A DNA stretch of 18,745 nucleotides from an uncultured Prevotellaceae bacterium (GCA_946187025.1 CAMHPM010000002.1:1-18745), one strand, 5' to 3'. Positions 1 to 7,467 are shown, numbered from the stretch's first letter. Made by a program: numbers and translations. Notes: generated by a model not told the origin, from the letters alone.

Positions 1-2502
1 GAGGGTATGAACTATCTTGACTATCCTATATTTGAGTCGAAACCATATATCAAGAACAAGGCTATCATTGTGCGCAACGGCGGAAACGACTGTAACTGCC
101 GCATATACGATGCCGCCATTCATGAGATCCTTCGTTCGAGCGGATTCTACATCGACTGCCAGGCATGGCAACCGGCGCATATCTTCATCAACGGTCAGTA
201 TCAGTTTATGTTCAACCTGAGAGAGACTAACAACAAGAACTTCGCTTACAGCAACTATGGCATCGACAAGGACAACATTGACCAGTTTGAGTTCAGCGGC
301 GGATTCAAGCAAATGGCCGGTGACAATGCTGCCTATCAGCAATGGCTGAACCTGACAACCCAGCTGGCCAACCAGCCGACCAATGCTGATATATGGCAGC
401 AGATATGCGACTTGGTCGATGTTGACGAGTTCTGCAACTACATGGCCGCAGAGTGTTATGTGGGATGCAACGACTGGATTACAAACAGCAATAACGTGAA
501 GGGATTCCGCTCGCGCGATGACGGGCGTTTCCACCTCGTGTTTATGGACCTCGACCAGGGATTTGCAACCGACAACATGCTCAACAGTATGAAGATTAAC
601 AACTGGGGCTGGGGAGGCAGCACCAACTCGCTCATCCAGCTGTTTGTGAACATGCTGAAGCATGAAGGATTCAAGCGCCAGTTTATCGATACCTACTGCA
701 TCGTGGCCGGAAGCATCTTCGATGCAGAGCGGTCGAGGGAGATAATAACCCGTATGGCCGACTACATGGAACCTGCACTTGCGATGGACGGCAAGAGTCC
801 GTGGAGGATTATAGGCCAGAGCGGCTCGAACACCAGTGTGTCGGGCAACTCGCTCATGACTGCCATCACCGACAACGGGCGCCGCAACACACGTATAAAC
901 ACCCTGCGCAGCTATTTCAGCCTCAACAAGAGCTACAACGTGACCATAAGCAGCGACCTGCCACAAGCCGACATAATGGTGAATGGCGTGAAGATACCAA
1001 CCGGACGATTCGACGGAACACTGTTCGGCCCGGTGACACTTACAACGGCAGCACCTGCCGGGTATAAGTTCAAAGGATGGAAGGGCACTGGTGGTATATC
1101 AAACCTCACCACATTGTTCAACACCAGCGCTGAATGGAGCTACTACGACAAGGGTTCGCTCGACAACACCAACTGGCAGGCAGCCGACTATGATGACACG
1201 AGCTGGACTTCGGGTACTGCACCGTTTGGATATGGCTCGATAAAGGGTGTATCGGGCTCGACCGACATAAAGACCACCCTCGACTATGGAACCAACTCGA
1301 GCAACAAACGCCCTACAAGCTATTTCCGCCGAGAGTTTGTACTCAGCAAAACACCGACAGACAAACAGGTGGTGCAACTCAACTATTATGTTGACGACGG
1401 ATGCGTGATTTACGTAAACGGTCAGGAAGTTGCGCGATACCTCATGCCTGAAGGTAAGATAACATACAACCAGTATTCTACGACATATGTTGAAACCAAC
1501 GCCTATGCCGGTCAGATAGTCATCGACAACTCATTGCTGCATTCGGGCACCAACACAATAGCCGTGGAAGTACACAATACCAGTGCGACCTCATCCGACC
1601 TCTACTGGACGGCATCGCTCACGGTAGGAACGATTTCCGACGGAGTGATGACCAACGAGCTCAGCTTCGACAACCTGTCAACAACCAGCCATTACGACTT
1701 CGTGGCATGTTACGAACCGGTGCCCGACGATTCAATCGTGCGCCAGGGCTCAGCACTCTTCGTCGAAAGCACCAACGAGCCGTTTGCGCCAATCCGCATA
1801 AACGAAGTGAGCGCAGCCAACACGGTGTATGTCAACGAATACTTCAAGAAGAACGACTGGATAGAACTCTACAACACGACCGACATGACAATCGACGTGG
1901 CAGGCCTGTACCTGAGCGATAACATCAACAAACCTCAAAAGTATCAGATACCATCGAGCCAGCCGGGACTGAACACCCGCATCCCAGCCGGCGGACATCT
2001 CGTGATCTGGGCCGACAAGCTCGAACCGCTCGAGAGAAGCCTGGCCGCCACCACCAGCTACAGAAACCTGATGGACCTGCACGCACTGTTCAAGCTCGAC
2101 AACGGAGACGGACTGACGGTCGTGCTCTCCTCGTCGCCTGAGTTTGTGGCCAACAACCCTGCATACTTCGAGGCCCATCCAGGTTTTGCAGAAGGATTTG
2201 CCGACCAACTCGTTTATGAAGCCCACGACGGAGACCAGTCGGTGGGACGCTATCCCGACGGAGGTAACAACTTCTATGTCATGGCACGACCAACAATCGG
2301 CGAGACGAATGCCCGCCACGTATTCGACCGATATATCGGAGCCGATGAAGGAATGAAGACAGACCTCAATCCTGCTGACGGCATCGAGACGGCTCGCAAT
2401 GACGAAGGGCAGACAGCCGGAAACGCAATTGCAGGTATATACACCACAAGCGGTATATATGTCGGAACAGAGACGGACTCAAGCCTGGATTGTATATCAT
2501 AA
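1..2502 (+). CDS. Secreted CotH-family / lamin-tail protein, 5' partial, probably frameshifted at the 3' end
   Basis: The frame is open through the left edge, so the true start and any signal peptide lie outside; residues are counted from the first in-frame ATG at 7. Residues about 1-300 resemble the CotH kinase-like fold: RNGGND (23-28), NLRET (70-74) and the acidic FMDLDQG motif (179-185), where CotH proteins carry Mg/ATP-binding aspartates. Residues about 310-360 look like a small beta repeat ending in GYKFKGW. Residues about 376-540 form a beta-rich region (WQAADYDDTSW, YVDDGCVIYVNG) like a galactose-binding-type jelly roll. A lamin-tail-like domain starts near residue 597 (RINEVSAAN, then DWIELYN) and runs to about 720. 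This fits a large extracellular or surface protein; its substrate is unknown. The last residues of the frame (SSLDCIS) do not look like a natural end, while the expected sorting tail continues in the next frame. No terminator is obvious before xylB. Confidence 0.85.
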   Translation, partial: EGMNYLDYPIFESKPYIKNKAIIVRNGGNDCNCRIYDAAIHEILRSSGFYIDCQAWQPAHIFINGQYQFMFNLRETNNKNFAYSNYGIDKDNIDQFEFSGGFKQMAGDNAAYQQWLNLTTQLANQPTNADIWQQICDLVDVDEFCNYMAAECYVGCNDWITNSNNVKGFRSRDDGRFHLVFMDLDQGFATDNMLNSMKINNWGWGGSTNSLIQLFVNMLKHEGFKRQFIDTYCIVAGSIFDAERSREIITRMADYMEPALAMDGKSPWRIIGQSGSNTSVSGNSLMTAITDNGRRNTRINTLRSYFSLNKSYNVTISSDLPQADIMVNGVKIPTGRFDGTLFGPVTLTTAAPAGYKFKGWKGTGGISNLTTLFNTSAEWSYYDKGSLDNTNWQAADYDDTSWTSGTAPFGYGSIKGVSGSTDIKTTLDYGTNSSNKRPTSYFRREFVLSKTPTDKQVVQLNYYVDDGCVIYVNGQEVARYLMPEGKITYNQYSTTYVETNAYAGQIVIDNSLLHSGTNTIAVEVHNTSATSSDLYWTASLTVGTISDGVMTNELSFDNLSTTSHYDFVACYEPVPDDSIVRQGSALFVESTNEPFAPIRINEVSAANTVYVNEYFKKNDWIELYNTTDMTIDVAGLYLSDNINKPQKYQIPSSQPGLNTRIPAGGHLVIWADKLEPLERSLAATTSYRNLMDLHALFKLDNGDGLTVVLSSSPEFVANNPAYFEAHPGFAEGFADQLVYEAHDGDQSVGRYPDGGNNFYVMARPTIGETNARHVFDRYIGADEGMKTDLNPADGIETARNDEGQTAGNAIAGIYTTSGIYVGTETDSSLDCIS

Positions 2503-2543
2503 AGCAAACCGACGGCCGAAGCAGGAAGGTGATGCTAAGATAA
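2478..2543 (+). pseudogene. Out-of-frame C-terminal sorting tail of the upstream CotH-family gene
   Basis: Reading codons from 2478 gives LKPGLYIIKQ and, after a short basic stretch, RKVMLR followed by a TAA at 2541-2543. This directly continues the upstream pattern GIYTTSGIYVGTETD and matches the C-terminal style of type IX secretion cargo in Bacteroidetes (a G-x-Y turn, short beta strand, basic end). The upstream frame instead ends at 2502. One missing base near 2476-2478 would join the two parts. I see no homopolymer or slippery heptamer there. Whether this is a real mutation or a sequencing error cannot be told from the sequence. Confidence 0.75.
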
Positions 2544-2641
2544 GTTTCAAATTAACAAAACGACATGCAAAAAATCGATGTATCTGCTCTGATATGCAAA
2601 ATATTTATTCATAATCGTGATGATATATAGAAAATAATTGC

Positions 2642-2649
2642 TATCTTTG
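2642..2649 (+). promoter_or_regulatory. Putative -7 promoter element (TATCTTTG) for xylB-xylA
   Basis: TATCTTTG fits the Bacteroidetes -7 consensus TAnnTTTG and lies 63 bp before the xylB ATG. No clear TTTG is found 19-21 bp upstream, which could mean a weak or activator-dependent promoter. Nearby, ATGCAAAA occurs twice (2565-2572 and 2594-2601) and GTGT-6-ACAC lies downstream at 2669-2682; either might be an operator, but this is speculative. Confidence 0.5.
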
Positions 2650-2712
2650 CAATCGATAATCAAATTGTGTGTAAACTAACACTTACGTATATATAACCAA
2701 AAAACAACAACT

Positions 2713-4203
2713 ATGTATTTACTCGGATACGATATCGGTACATCATCGGTGAAGGCATCGCTGGTTGATGCGAGTACGGGACAATGTGTGGCATCAGCCT
2801 TCTATCCCGAAGTCGAAGCCCCAATCATTGCCAAAAAGGCAGGATGGGCAGAACAGGAACCGGAAGACTGGTGGCACAGCCTGAAAGAAGCAACAAAGAA
2901 GCTGGAGGCCGACGGGACCCACCGTCTGAACGACGTGAAGGCAATAGGTATCAGCTACCAGATGCACGGACTGGTGTGTGTCGATAAAGATGGCAAGCCG
3001 CTGCGGCCAAGCATCATCTGGTGCGACGGACGCGCAGTGCCATACGGCAACGAAGCATTCGATGCCATCGGACACGAGCAGTGCCTCAGCCACCTGCTGA
3101 ACTCGCCAGGCAACTTCACCGCAGCCAAGCTGGCATGGGTGAAGGACAACGAGCCGCAGCTGTTTGAAAAAATATATAAGATAATGCTTCCAGGCGACTA
3201 TATCGCAATGAAACTGAGTGGAGGCACAATCAATACTACCATATCGGGCCTCTCGGAAGGAATGTTCTGGGATTTCAAGAACGACTGCGTGAGTCGCGAC
3301 GTGATGGAACACTATGGCTTCCCAGCCGATATCATACCTGAGATTGTACCGACATTCTCTGTACAGTCAACCGTCTGTGAGGCTGTGGCCAAGGAACTCG
3401 GCGTACCAGCCGGCACACCTATAGCCTACCGCGGAGGAGACCAGCCAAACAACGCCCTTTCGCTCAATGTGATGAAACCAGGCGAAATAGCAGCAACAGG
3501 CGGAACGTCGGGAGTGGTGTATGGAGTGCTGGGCGACGTGAACTACGACCCTCTGTCGCGTGTCAACACATTCGCACACGTAAACCACCATCAACCCGAT
3601 ACCCGACTCGGTGTGCTGCTCTGTATCAACGGTACAGGAATACTCAATGCCTGGATGCGTCGTAACGTGGCACCCGAGGGAGTCAGCTACAGCGAGATGA
3701 ACACCCTGGCCGACCAGGTGCCTATAGGTTCGGAAGGACTCACCATCATCCCGTTCGGAAACGGAGCCGAGCGCCTGTTGCAGAACAAGGAGGTGGGATG
3801 CAGCATCCACGGACTGAACTTCAATATCCACAAAAAGCCGCACCTGCTGCGTGCAGCACAAGAGGGTATTGTCTTCTCGTTTGCTTACGGCATGGAGATA
3901 ATGCGCGAGATGGGTATGGAAATCCGCACCATCAAGGCCGGACATGCCAATATGTTCCTCAACCCTATGTTCCGCCTCACACTGGCATCGGTTACAGGTG
4001 CAACCATCGAGCTCTATGAGACCGACGGTGCCGCCGGAGCTGCCAAAGGTGCAGGTATGGGACTCTACAAGAACAGCGACGAGGCATTCGCCACATTGCA
4101 GCATAACGCAACCATCACTCCTGATACTGCAAATGCAGCTGCGTATGCCGAGGCTTACGAACGCTGGAAATCAATTCTGAAACAAGTAACCAACAATTAT
4201 TAA
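2713..4203 (+). CDS. xylB: Xylulokinase
   Basis: This FGGY-family sugar kinase phosphorylates D-xylulose with ATP to xylulose 5-phosphate, in the cytoplasm, feeding the pentose phosphate pathway. At 496 residues it has normal length. The N-terminus carries the phosphate-binding GYDIGTSSVK motif (5-14). QMHG (83-86) and WCDGRA (103-108) are sugar-site motifs of the family. GGDQPNNA holds the likely catalytic base Asp243, and GGTSGVV follows as the second phosphate loop. The C-terminal FGGY domain has KAGHANMF and DGAAGAAKGAG. The ATG at 2713 places the GTSS motif at the usual distance. xylA follows after 20 bp, so the two form an operon, with the kinase first. No xylose transporter or regulator is adjacent in this window. 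Other FGGY kinases are possible in principle, but the pairing with xylA settles the assignment. Confidence 0.96.
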   Translation: MYLLGYDIGTSSVKASLVDASTGQCVASAFYPEVEAPIIAKKAGWAEQEPEDWWHSLKEATKKLEADGTHRLNDVKAIGISYQMHGLVCVDKDGKPLRPSIIWCDGRAVPYGNEAFDAIGHEQCLSHLLNSPGNFTAAKLAWVKDNEPQLFEKIYKIMLPGDYIAMKLSGGTINTTISGLSEGMFWDFKNDCVSRDVMEHYGFPADIIPEIVPTFSVQSTVCEAVAKELGVPAGTPIAYRGGDQPNNALSLNVMKPGEIAATGGTSGVVYGVLGDVNYDPLSRVNTFAHVNHHQPDTRLGVLLCINGTGILNAWMRRNVAPEGVSYSEMNTLADQVPIGSEGLTIIPFGNGAERLLQNKEVGCSIHGLNFNIHKKPHLLRAAQEGIVFSFAYGMEIMREMGMEIRTIKAGHANMFLNPMFRLTLASVTGATIELYETDGAAGAAKGAGMGLYKNSDEAFATLQHNATITPDTANAAAYAEAYERWKSILKQVTNNY

Positions 4204-4223
4204 TTCATTAAAGTAAATCAACT

Positions 4224-5537
4224 ATGGCAAAAGAATTTTTCCCTGAAATCAAGAAGATTCAGTTTGAAGGTAAGGATTCAAAGAATCCGATGGCATTCCA
4301 CTATTATGATGCCGACAAAGTAATCATGGGTAAGACCATGCGCGACTGGCTGCGTTTCGCAATGGCTTGGTGGCACACTCTTTGTGCAGAAGGCGGCGAC
4401 CAGTTTGGTGGCGGAACCAAGACTTTCCCTTGGAACCAAGGTGCAAATGCACTCGAGATAGCAAAGAACAAGGCCGATGCAGGTTTCGAAATCATGGAGA
4501 AGCTGGGCATCGACTACTTCTGCTTCCACGATGTTGACCTCATCAGCGAGGGCGAATCAGTAGAAGAATACGAGGCTAACATGAAGGCTATCGTGGCTTA
4601 CCTGAAGGAGAAGATGGAGAAGACAGGCAAGAAGCTGTTGTGGTCAACTGCCAACGTATTCGGCAACAAGCGTTATATGAACGGTGCAAGCACCAACCCT
4701 GATTTTGACGTTGTGGCACGCGCTATCGTTCAGATCAAGAACGCCATCGACGCAGGTATTGCTCTCGGTGCTGAGAACTATGTATTCTGGGGTGGCCGCG
4801 AAGGCTATATGTCTCTGCTCAATACTGACCAGAAGCGCGAGAAGGAGCACATGGCTACCATGCTGGGCATGGCACGCGACTACGCTCGTTCAAAGGGCTT
4901 CAAGGGTACATTCCTCATCGAACCAAAGCCAATGGAACCATCGAAGCACCAGTATGACGTAGATACTGAGACTGTCATCGGATTCCTCAAGGCTCACGGT
5001 CTTGACAAAGACTTCAAGGTGAACATCGAGGTGAACCATGCTACACTGGCTGGCCACACATTCGAGCATGAACTTGCTTGCGCTGTCGATGCCGGTATGC
5101 TCGGAAGCATCGATGCCAACCGTGGTGACTACCAGAACGGATGGGATACCGACCAGTTCCCAATAGACCAATTCGAACTCGTACAGGCATTCATGCAGAT
5201 TATCCGCAACGGCGGACTCGGCACTGGCGGTACTAACTTCGACGCCAAGACTCGTCGTAACTCTACCGACCTCGACGACATCATCATCGCTCACATCTCG
5301 GGTATGGATGCAATGGCTCGTGCACTTGAAAGTGCTGCCAAGCTGCTTGAGGAGTCTCCAATCTGCAAGATGGTTAAGGAGCGTTATGCTTCGTTCGACT
5401 CTGGCATGGGTAAGAAGTTTGAGAATGGTGAGCTTACATTCGAGCAGGTTTACGAATATGGTAAGACTGTCGGCGAGCCTAAATCTACTTCTGGCAAGCA
5501 GGAACTCTACGAGGCAATCGTTGCAATGTATGCTTAA
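4224..5537 (+). CDS. xylA: Xylose isomerase, class II
   Basis: This enzyme interconverts D-xylose and D-xylulose with two divalent metals in a TIM barrel, usually as a cytoplasmic tetramer. At 437 residues it has class II length. Catalytic His102 and Asp105 lie in FHDVD. Metal ligands are visible: Glu233 and Lys235 in IEPKP, Glu269 and His272 in IEVNHA, Asp297 in SIDANRG, Asp308 and Asp310 in WDTDQFP, and Asp340 in NFDAKTRR. FPWNQG and the C-terminal GKQELYEAIV are also family features. It lies 20 bp after xylB without a terminator between them. Its codon use looks more balanced, with more G and T, than the C/A-rich gyrB or dcw genes, as would fit high expression. Downstream come a 20-bp repeat array and a terminator. 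Confidence 0.98.
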   Translation: MAKEFFPEIKKIQFEGKDSKNPMAFHYYDADKVIMGKTMRDWLRFAMAWWHTLCAEGGDQFGGGTKTFPWNQGANALEIAKNKADAGFEIMEKLGIDYFCFHDVDLISEGESVEEYEANMKAIVAYLKEKMEKTGKKLLWSTANVFGNKRYMNGASTNPDFDVVARAIVQIKNAIDAGIALGAENYVFWGGREGYMSLLNTDQKREKEHMATMLGMARDYARSKGFKGTFLIEPKPMEPSKHQYDVDTETVIGFLKAHGLDKDFKVNIEVNHATLAGHTFEHELACAVDAGMLGSIDANRGDYQNGWDTDQFPIDQFELVQAFMQIIRNGGLGTGGTNFDAKTRRNSTDLDDIIIAHISGMDAMARALESAAKLLEESPICKMVKERYASFDSGMGKKFENGELTFEQVYEYGKTVGEPKSTSGKQELYEAIVAMYA

Positions 5538-5560
5538 TAGGCGTTTTGCCATTGCACGCG

Positions 5561-5655
5561 ATGTTGCATGACTTAATGCAATGGTGCATGACAGATTGCA
5601 ATGGCGCATGACAGATTGCAATGTTGCATGACGGATTGCAATGGTGCATGACACA
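5561..5655. repeat. 20-bp tandem repeat array, about 4.7 units
   Basis: Units start at 5561, 5581, 5601, 5621 and 5641, exactly 20 bp apart. The common pattern is ATGGTGCATGACAGATTGCA with 1-4 substitutions per unit; the last unit breaks off after about 14 bp. The junctions create the palindrome ATTGCAAT three times, so units can pair with each other as small hairpins. The end of xylA (5520-5533) has a similar string, TTGCAATGTATGC, which may be the seed. There are no spacers, so this is not CRISPR. Function is unknown. Confidence 0.85.
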
Positions 5656-5669
5656 TATTATAATATAAT

Positions 5670-5699
5670 AAGCCTCCGCTTGATAGCGGGGGCTTTTTT
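5670..5699 (+). terminator. Rho-independent terminator of xylB-xylA
   Basis: AAGCCTCCGCT (5670-5680) pairs with AGCGGGGGCTT (5685-5695), an 11-bp stem with one G-U pair and the loop TGAT. It runs into a T tract ending at 5699. The other strand has no strong T run, so it serves mainly the plus strand. recO converges from the right and ends at 5793. Confidence 0.9.
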
Positions 5700-5792
5700 G
5701 TTGCCTGATGTGGCGTTGTGTCTTTCCCACTTTCGCCGGTGTTGTGTATTCTTTCGCGTGGTATTATGTATTCTTTTCAGGTGTTGGCGGGG

Positions 5793-6524
5793 TTATCCGA
5801 ATACCTCGCTCAGTATTTCGATTGACTGGAGTTCGCGGAACCCCGGCAGGTGCAGGCGGTAGTATTCGTTGATGATTTCGAGGCAGCGTCGGCGCTGATG
5901 TCGCGAAAGTGCATATAGGTGCATGTTATCGTAGTCCATGTGCAACATGTAGGGCAGGCGGCTTGCTTCGTCGGGTTGGAGGAAGTGTGAGTGTGGTGGC
6001 TGCACGGTGGTGTATTCGCTGTTCATGAGGTCGAAATAGTGGGCGCTGTCGGTCTTTTGTGTGTTTGGCATGATGCCGATGAATCGTGTGAGCCTCATGA
6101 GGAGCACGAGGTGGAAGTTGGCAAATTGGTGCTCGGCTGTGTCGAGCCATCTGAACGATTGTTCCAGATAGTCGTAGAGCAGGTGGTTTGCGGTTTCTTC
6201 TTTCAGTGCATACGACAGGAATTCGGCGATGAACAGTGCGAGTGTTGCTTTCATCGGGTGTGATTGCAGTGTGGTGTAGGGGTGGTAGCAGATGATGGTG
6301 TTTGGATGTGGCAGTCGTCCTTGTCCGTGGATGTTGCAGTCGAATTCCAGCAGCGATAGTGGCATGAGGTGTGATGGCGCGATGCGACTGCGGTCGGCCG
6401 ATGGCCTTGATGTGCGTCGTGTGATGACCGACATGCGTCCGCGCCCGTCGGTCAGCATGTCGATAATTATGCTGCTGTCGCCGTATTTTACTGTGCGAAG
6501 CACTATTCCTCGAAGTCGCTCCAT
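5793..6524 (-). CDS. recO: DNA repair protein RecO
   Basis: RecO loads RecA on SSB-coated single-stranded DNA with RecR (RecFOR pathway) and anneals strands. The 243-residue length is normal. The N-terminus (MERLRGIVLRTVKYGDSSII, then LTDGRGRMSVITR) matches the OB-fold start of the family. The middle and C-terminal part is helical (FIAEFLSYALKEE, FHLVLLMRLTRFIGI), as in the RecO C-terminal domain. The four-cysteine zinc site of some RecO proteins is absent; only three scattered cysteines are present. The gene is alone on its strand. A TAAATTTG element lies 36 bp upstream. It converges on the xyl operon terminator and is divergent from the tRNA-Glu/rpsT region. Confidence 0.93.
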   Translation of the reverse strand: MERLRGIVLRTVKYGDSSIIIDMLTDGRGRMSVITRRTSRPSADRSRIAPSHLMPLSLLEFDCNIHGQGRLPHPNTIICYHPYTTLQSHPMKATLALFIAEFLSYALKEETANHLLYDYLEQSFRWLDTAEHQFANFHLVLLMRLTRFIGIMPNTQKTDSAHYFDLMNSEYTTVQPPHSHFLQPDEASRLPYMLHMDYDNMHLYALSRHQRRRCLEIINEYYRLHLPGFRELQSIEILSEVFG

Positions 6525-6560
6525 GTCTCGTTTTTTTGCTTATAAATTGTTTGCCGACTG

Positions 6561-6568
6561 CAAATTTA
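6561..6568 (-). promoter_or_regulatory. Putative -7 promoter element of recO
   Basis: The minus strand reads TAAATTTG, matching TAnnTTTG, 36 nt before the recO ATG. The -33 region is T-rich but has no clear TTG. The surrounding 15-mer (plus-strand CTGCAAATTTACGAA, 6558-6572) is identical to the one at the murG promoter, 16207-16221. Confidence 0.55.
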
Positions 6569-6620
6569 CGAATAATTGAAGAAAAAATTACATGTTAGAT
6601 GAAAAAAAACCTCAAAAAGT

Positions 6621-6651
6621 TTTGTCAGTTTGAATAAAGTGCTTAACTTTG
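6621..6651 (+). promoter_or_regulatory. Promoter for tRNA-Glu and probably rpsT
   Basis: TTTG at 6621-6624 and TAACTTTG at 6644-6651 are separated by 19 bp, which fits the Bacteroidetes -33/-7 arrangement well. The tRNA begins 77 bp after the -7 box, leaving a leader with short GC-rich inverted repeats (for example GGCA-GCAT-TGCC) to be processed off. Confidence 0.75.
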
Positions 6652-6727
6652 CAGCCGCAAATCATAAGTGCTGGGCAGCATTGCCTGTCCGACGGCTTCG
6701 GTTTGCTTCGGCTTTTAGCCACAGGCT

Positions 6728-6799
6728 GGTCCCTTCGTCTATCGGTTAGGACGAGAGATTTTCATTCTCTAAAGAGCAGTTCGATTCTGCTAGGGACTA
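6728..6799 (+). tRNA. tRNA-Glu (anticodon TTC)
   Basis: A full 72-nt cloverleaf can be drawn. The acceptor GGTCCCT (6728-6734) pairs with AGGGACT (6792-6798), with G-U at the end. The D stem is GTCT/GGAC. The anticodon stem AGAGA/TCTCT has the loop TTTTCAT, giving the anticodon TTC at 6761-6763. The T stem AGCAG/CTGCT has the loop TTCGATT. The discriminator is A6799, followed by CTA, so CCA is not encoded. There is no integrase gene or duplicated tRNA end nearby. Confidence 0.95.
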
Positions 6800-6816
6800 C
6801 TAAATTAGATTGGTTA

Positions 6817-6879
6817 ATTGACAATTGATGATTGACAATTGATGGTTGGCGATTGACAATTGACGGTTGACAGTTGAAA
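6817..6879. repeat. Nine-unit heptamer tandem repeat
   Basis: The tract divides exactly into nine 7-mers: ATTGACA, ATTGATG, ATTGACA, ATTGATG, GTTGGCG, ATTGACA, ATTGACG, GTTGACA, GTTGAAA. The consensus is roughly RTTGAYR. It lies 17 bp after tRNA-Glu and 72 bp before rpsT, so it is probably transcribed in the tRNA-to-rpsT spacer. Role unknown. Confidence 0.85.
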
Positions 6880-6951
6880 CAAAAAACATAAACGAAGAAT
6901 TGAAAGAACGAGCCCCGGCTCACAATCCAGTTAAAAAAAGAAAACAAGATA

Positions 6952-7206
6952 ATGGCAAACCACAAATCGACAATCAAGCGCATACGCCAGAATGAAAAGC
7001 GTAGATTGCACAACCGTTATTACGCAAAGACAATGCGTAACGCACTGCGTAAACTCCGTGCAGAAAAAGACAAGGAAGTAGCTCTCGAAATGTATCCAAA
7101 GGTACAGAAGATGTTGGATAAACTTGCAAAGACTAACATCATCCACTGGAAGAAGGCAGCTAACCTCAAGTCGGGCGCTATGAAGTATATCGCTAAGCTT
7201 GGATAA
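6952..7206 (+). CDS. rpsT: 30S ribosomal protein bS20
   Basis: bS20 is a primary binding protein of 16S rRNA in the small subunit. The 84-residue sequence is Lys/Arg-rich and helical, with the family start MANHKSTIKRIRQNEKRR and the conserved later segment KKAANLKSGAMKYIAKL. The length is normal. The ATG follows an A-rich leader (AAAAAAAGAAAACAAGATA) with no Shine-Dalgarno, as is usual in this phylum. A small GAGCC/GGCTC hairpin sits in the leader at 6910-6921. The gene is probably transcribed from the tRNA-Glu promoter through the heptamer tract, and a terminator follows. Confidence 0.97.
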   Translation: MANHKSTIKRIRQNEKRRLHNRYYAKTMRNALRKLRAEKDKEVALEMYPKVQKMLDKLAKTNIIHWKKAANLKSGAMKYIAKLG

Positions 7207-7230
7207 GACATCAACCGGAACAAATTATAT

Positions 7231-7259
7231 AAGCGATGCACATGTGTATCGCTTTTTTT
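7231..7259 (+). terminator. Rho-independent terminator of rpsT
   Basis: AAGCGATGCAC (7231-7241) pairs with GTGTATCGCTT (7244-7254), an 11-bp stem with one G-U pair and a 2-nt loop. It is followed directly by a run of T to 7259. It lies 24 bp after the rpsT stop. Confidence 0.9.
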
Positions 7260-7294
7260 GTGTACCTGTCGCTGTGGGGCTATGCACTCGCGGC

Positions 7295-7361
7295 TTTGCG
7301 AGCGCGCACTCACGAGCCCGAGACTGCGCACTCTCGGGCCTGCGAGTGCTCACTCATTTTC
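7295..7361. repeat. Palindromic intergenic element, copy 1 (67 nt)
   Basis: This GC-rich block starts TTTGCGAG and ends GAGTGCTCACTCATTTTC. Inside, GCCCGAGA (7316-7323) and TCTCGGGC (7332-7339) form a perfect 8-bp stem with an 8-nt loop. GCACTC (7306-7311) and GAGTGC (7344-7349) form a second stem outside it. It aligns without gaps to 16312-16378 with 49 of 67 positions identical (my hand count). It lies between the rpsT terminator and the gyrB promoter and encodes no protein. Confidence 0.7.
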
Positions 7362-7366
7362 CGACC

Positions 7367-7386
7367 CCCACACACAAGTGTGTGGG
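7367..7386. repeat. Perfect 9-bp inverted repeat upstream of gyrB
   Basis: CCCACACAC (7367-7375) and GTGTGTGGG (7378-7386) are perfect complements separated by AA. No T run follows on either strand, so it is not a standard terminator. It begins 5 bp after the palindromic element and may be part of the same structured block, or an operator. Confidence 0.55.
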
Positions 7387-7467
7387 CCGCATTGCCGGCA
7401 GAGTGGCCGATATGCTCGTGTTTGAGAAAAAAAATCAACATTCATGCATATTTTTGTAGGTCAATGC

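Noticed and set aside
2470..2490. Programmed ribosomal frameshift in the CotH-family gene
   Set aside because: No slippery heptamer or downstream structure was seen; a plain one-base loss explains the pattern better.
4890..5654. 254-codon minus-strand frame running through the 20-bp array into xylA antisense
   Set aside because: Its start is translated tandem repeat and the rest is the complement of conserved xylA codons.
5561..5655. CRISPR array
   Set aside because: Units are directly adjacent with no unique spacers, and no cas gene is present.
6728..6880. Integration site of a mobile element at tRNA-Glu
   Set aside because: No integrase, no duplicated tRNA 3' end and only core genes on both sides; the adjacent heptamer repeats do not copy the tRNA.
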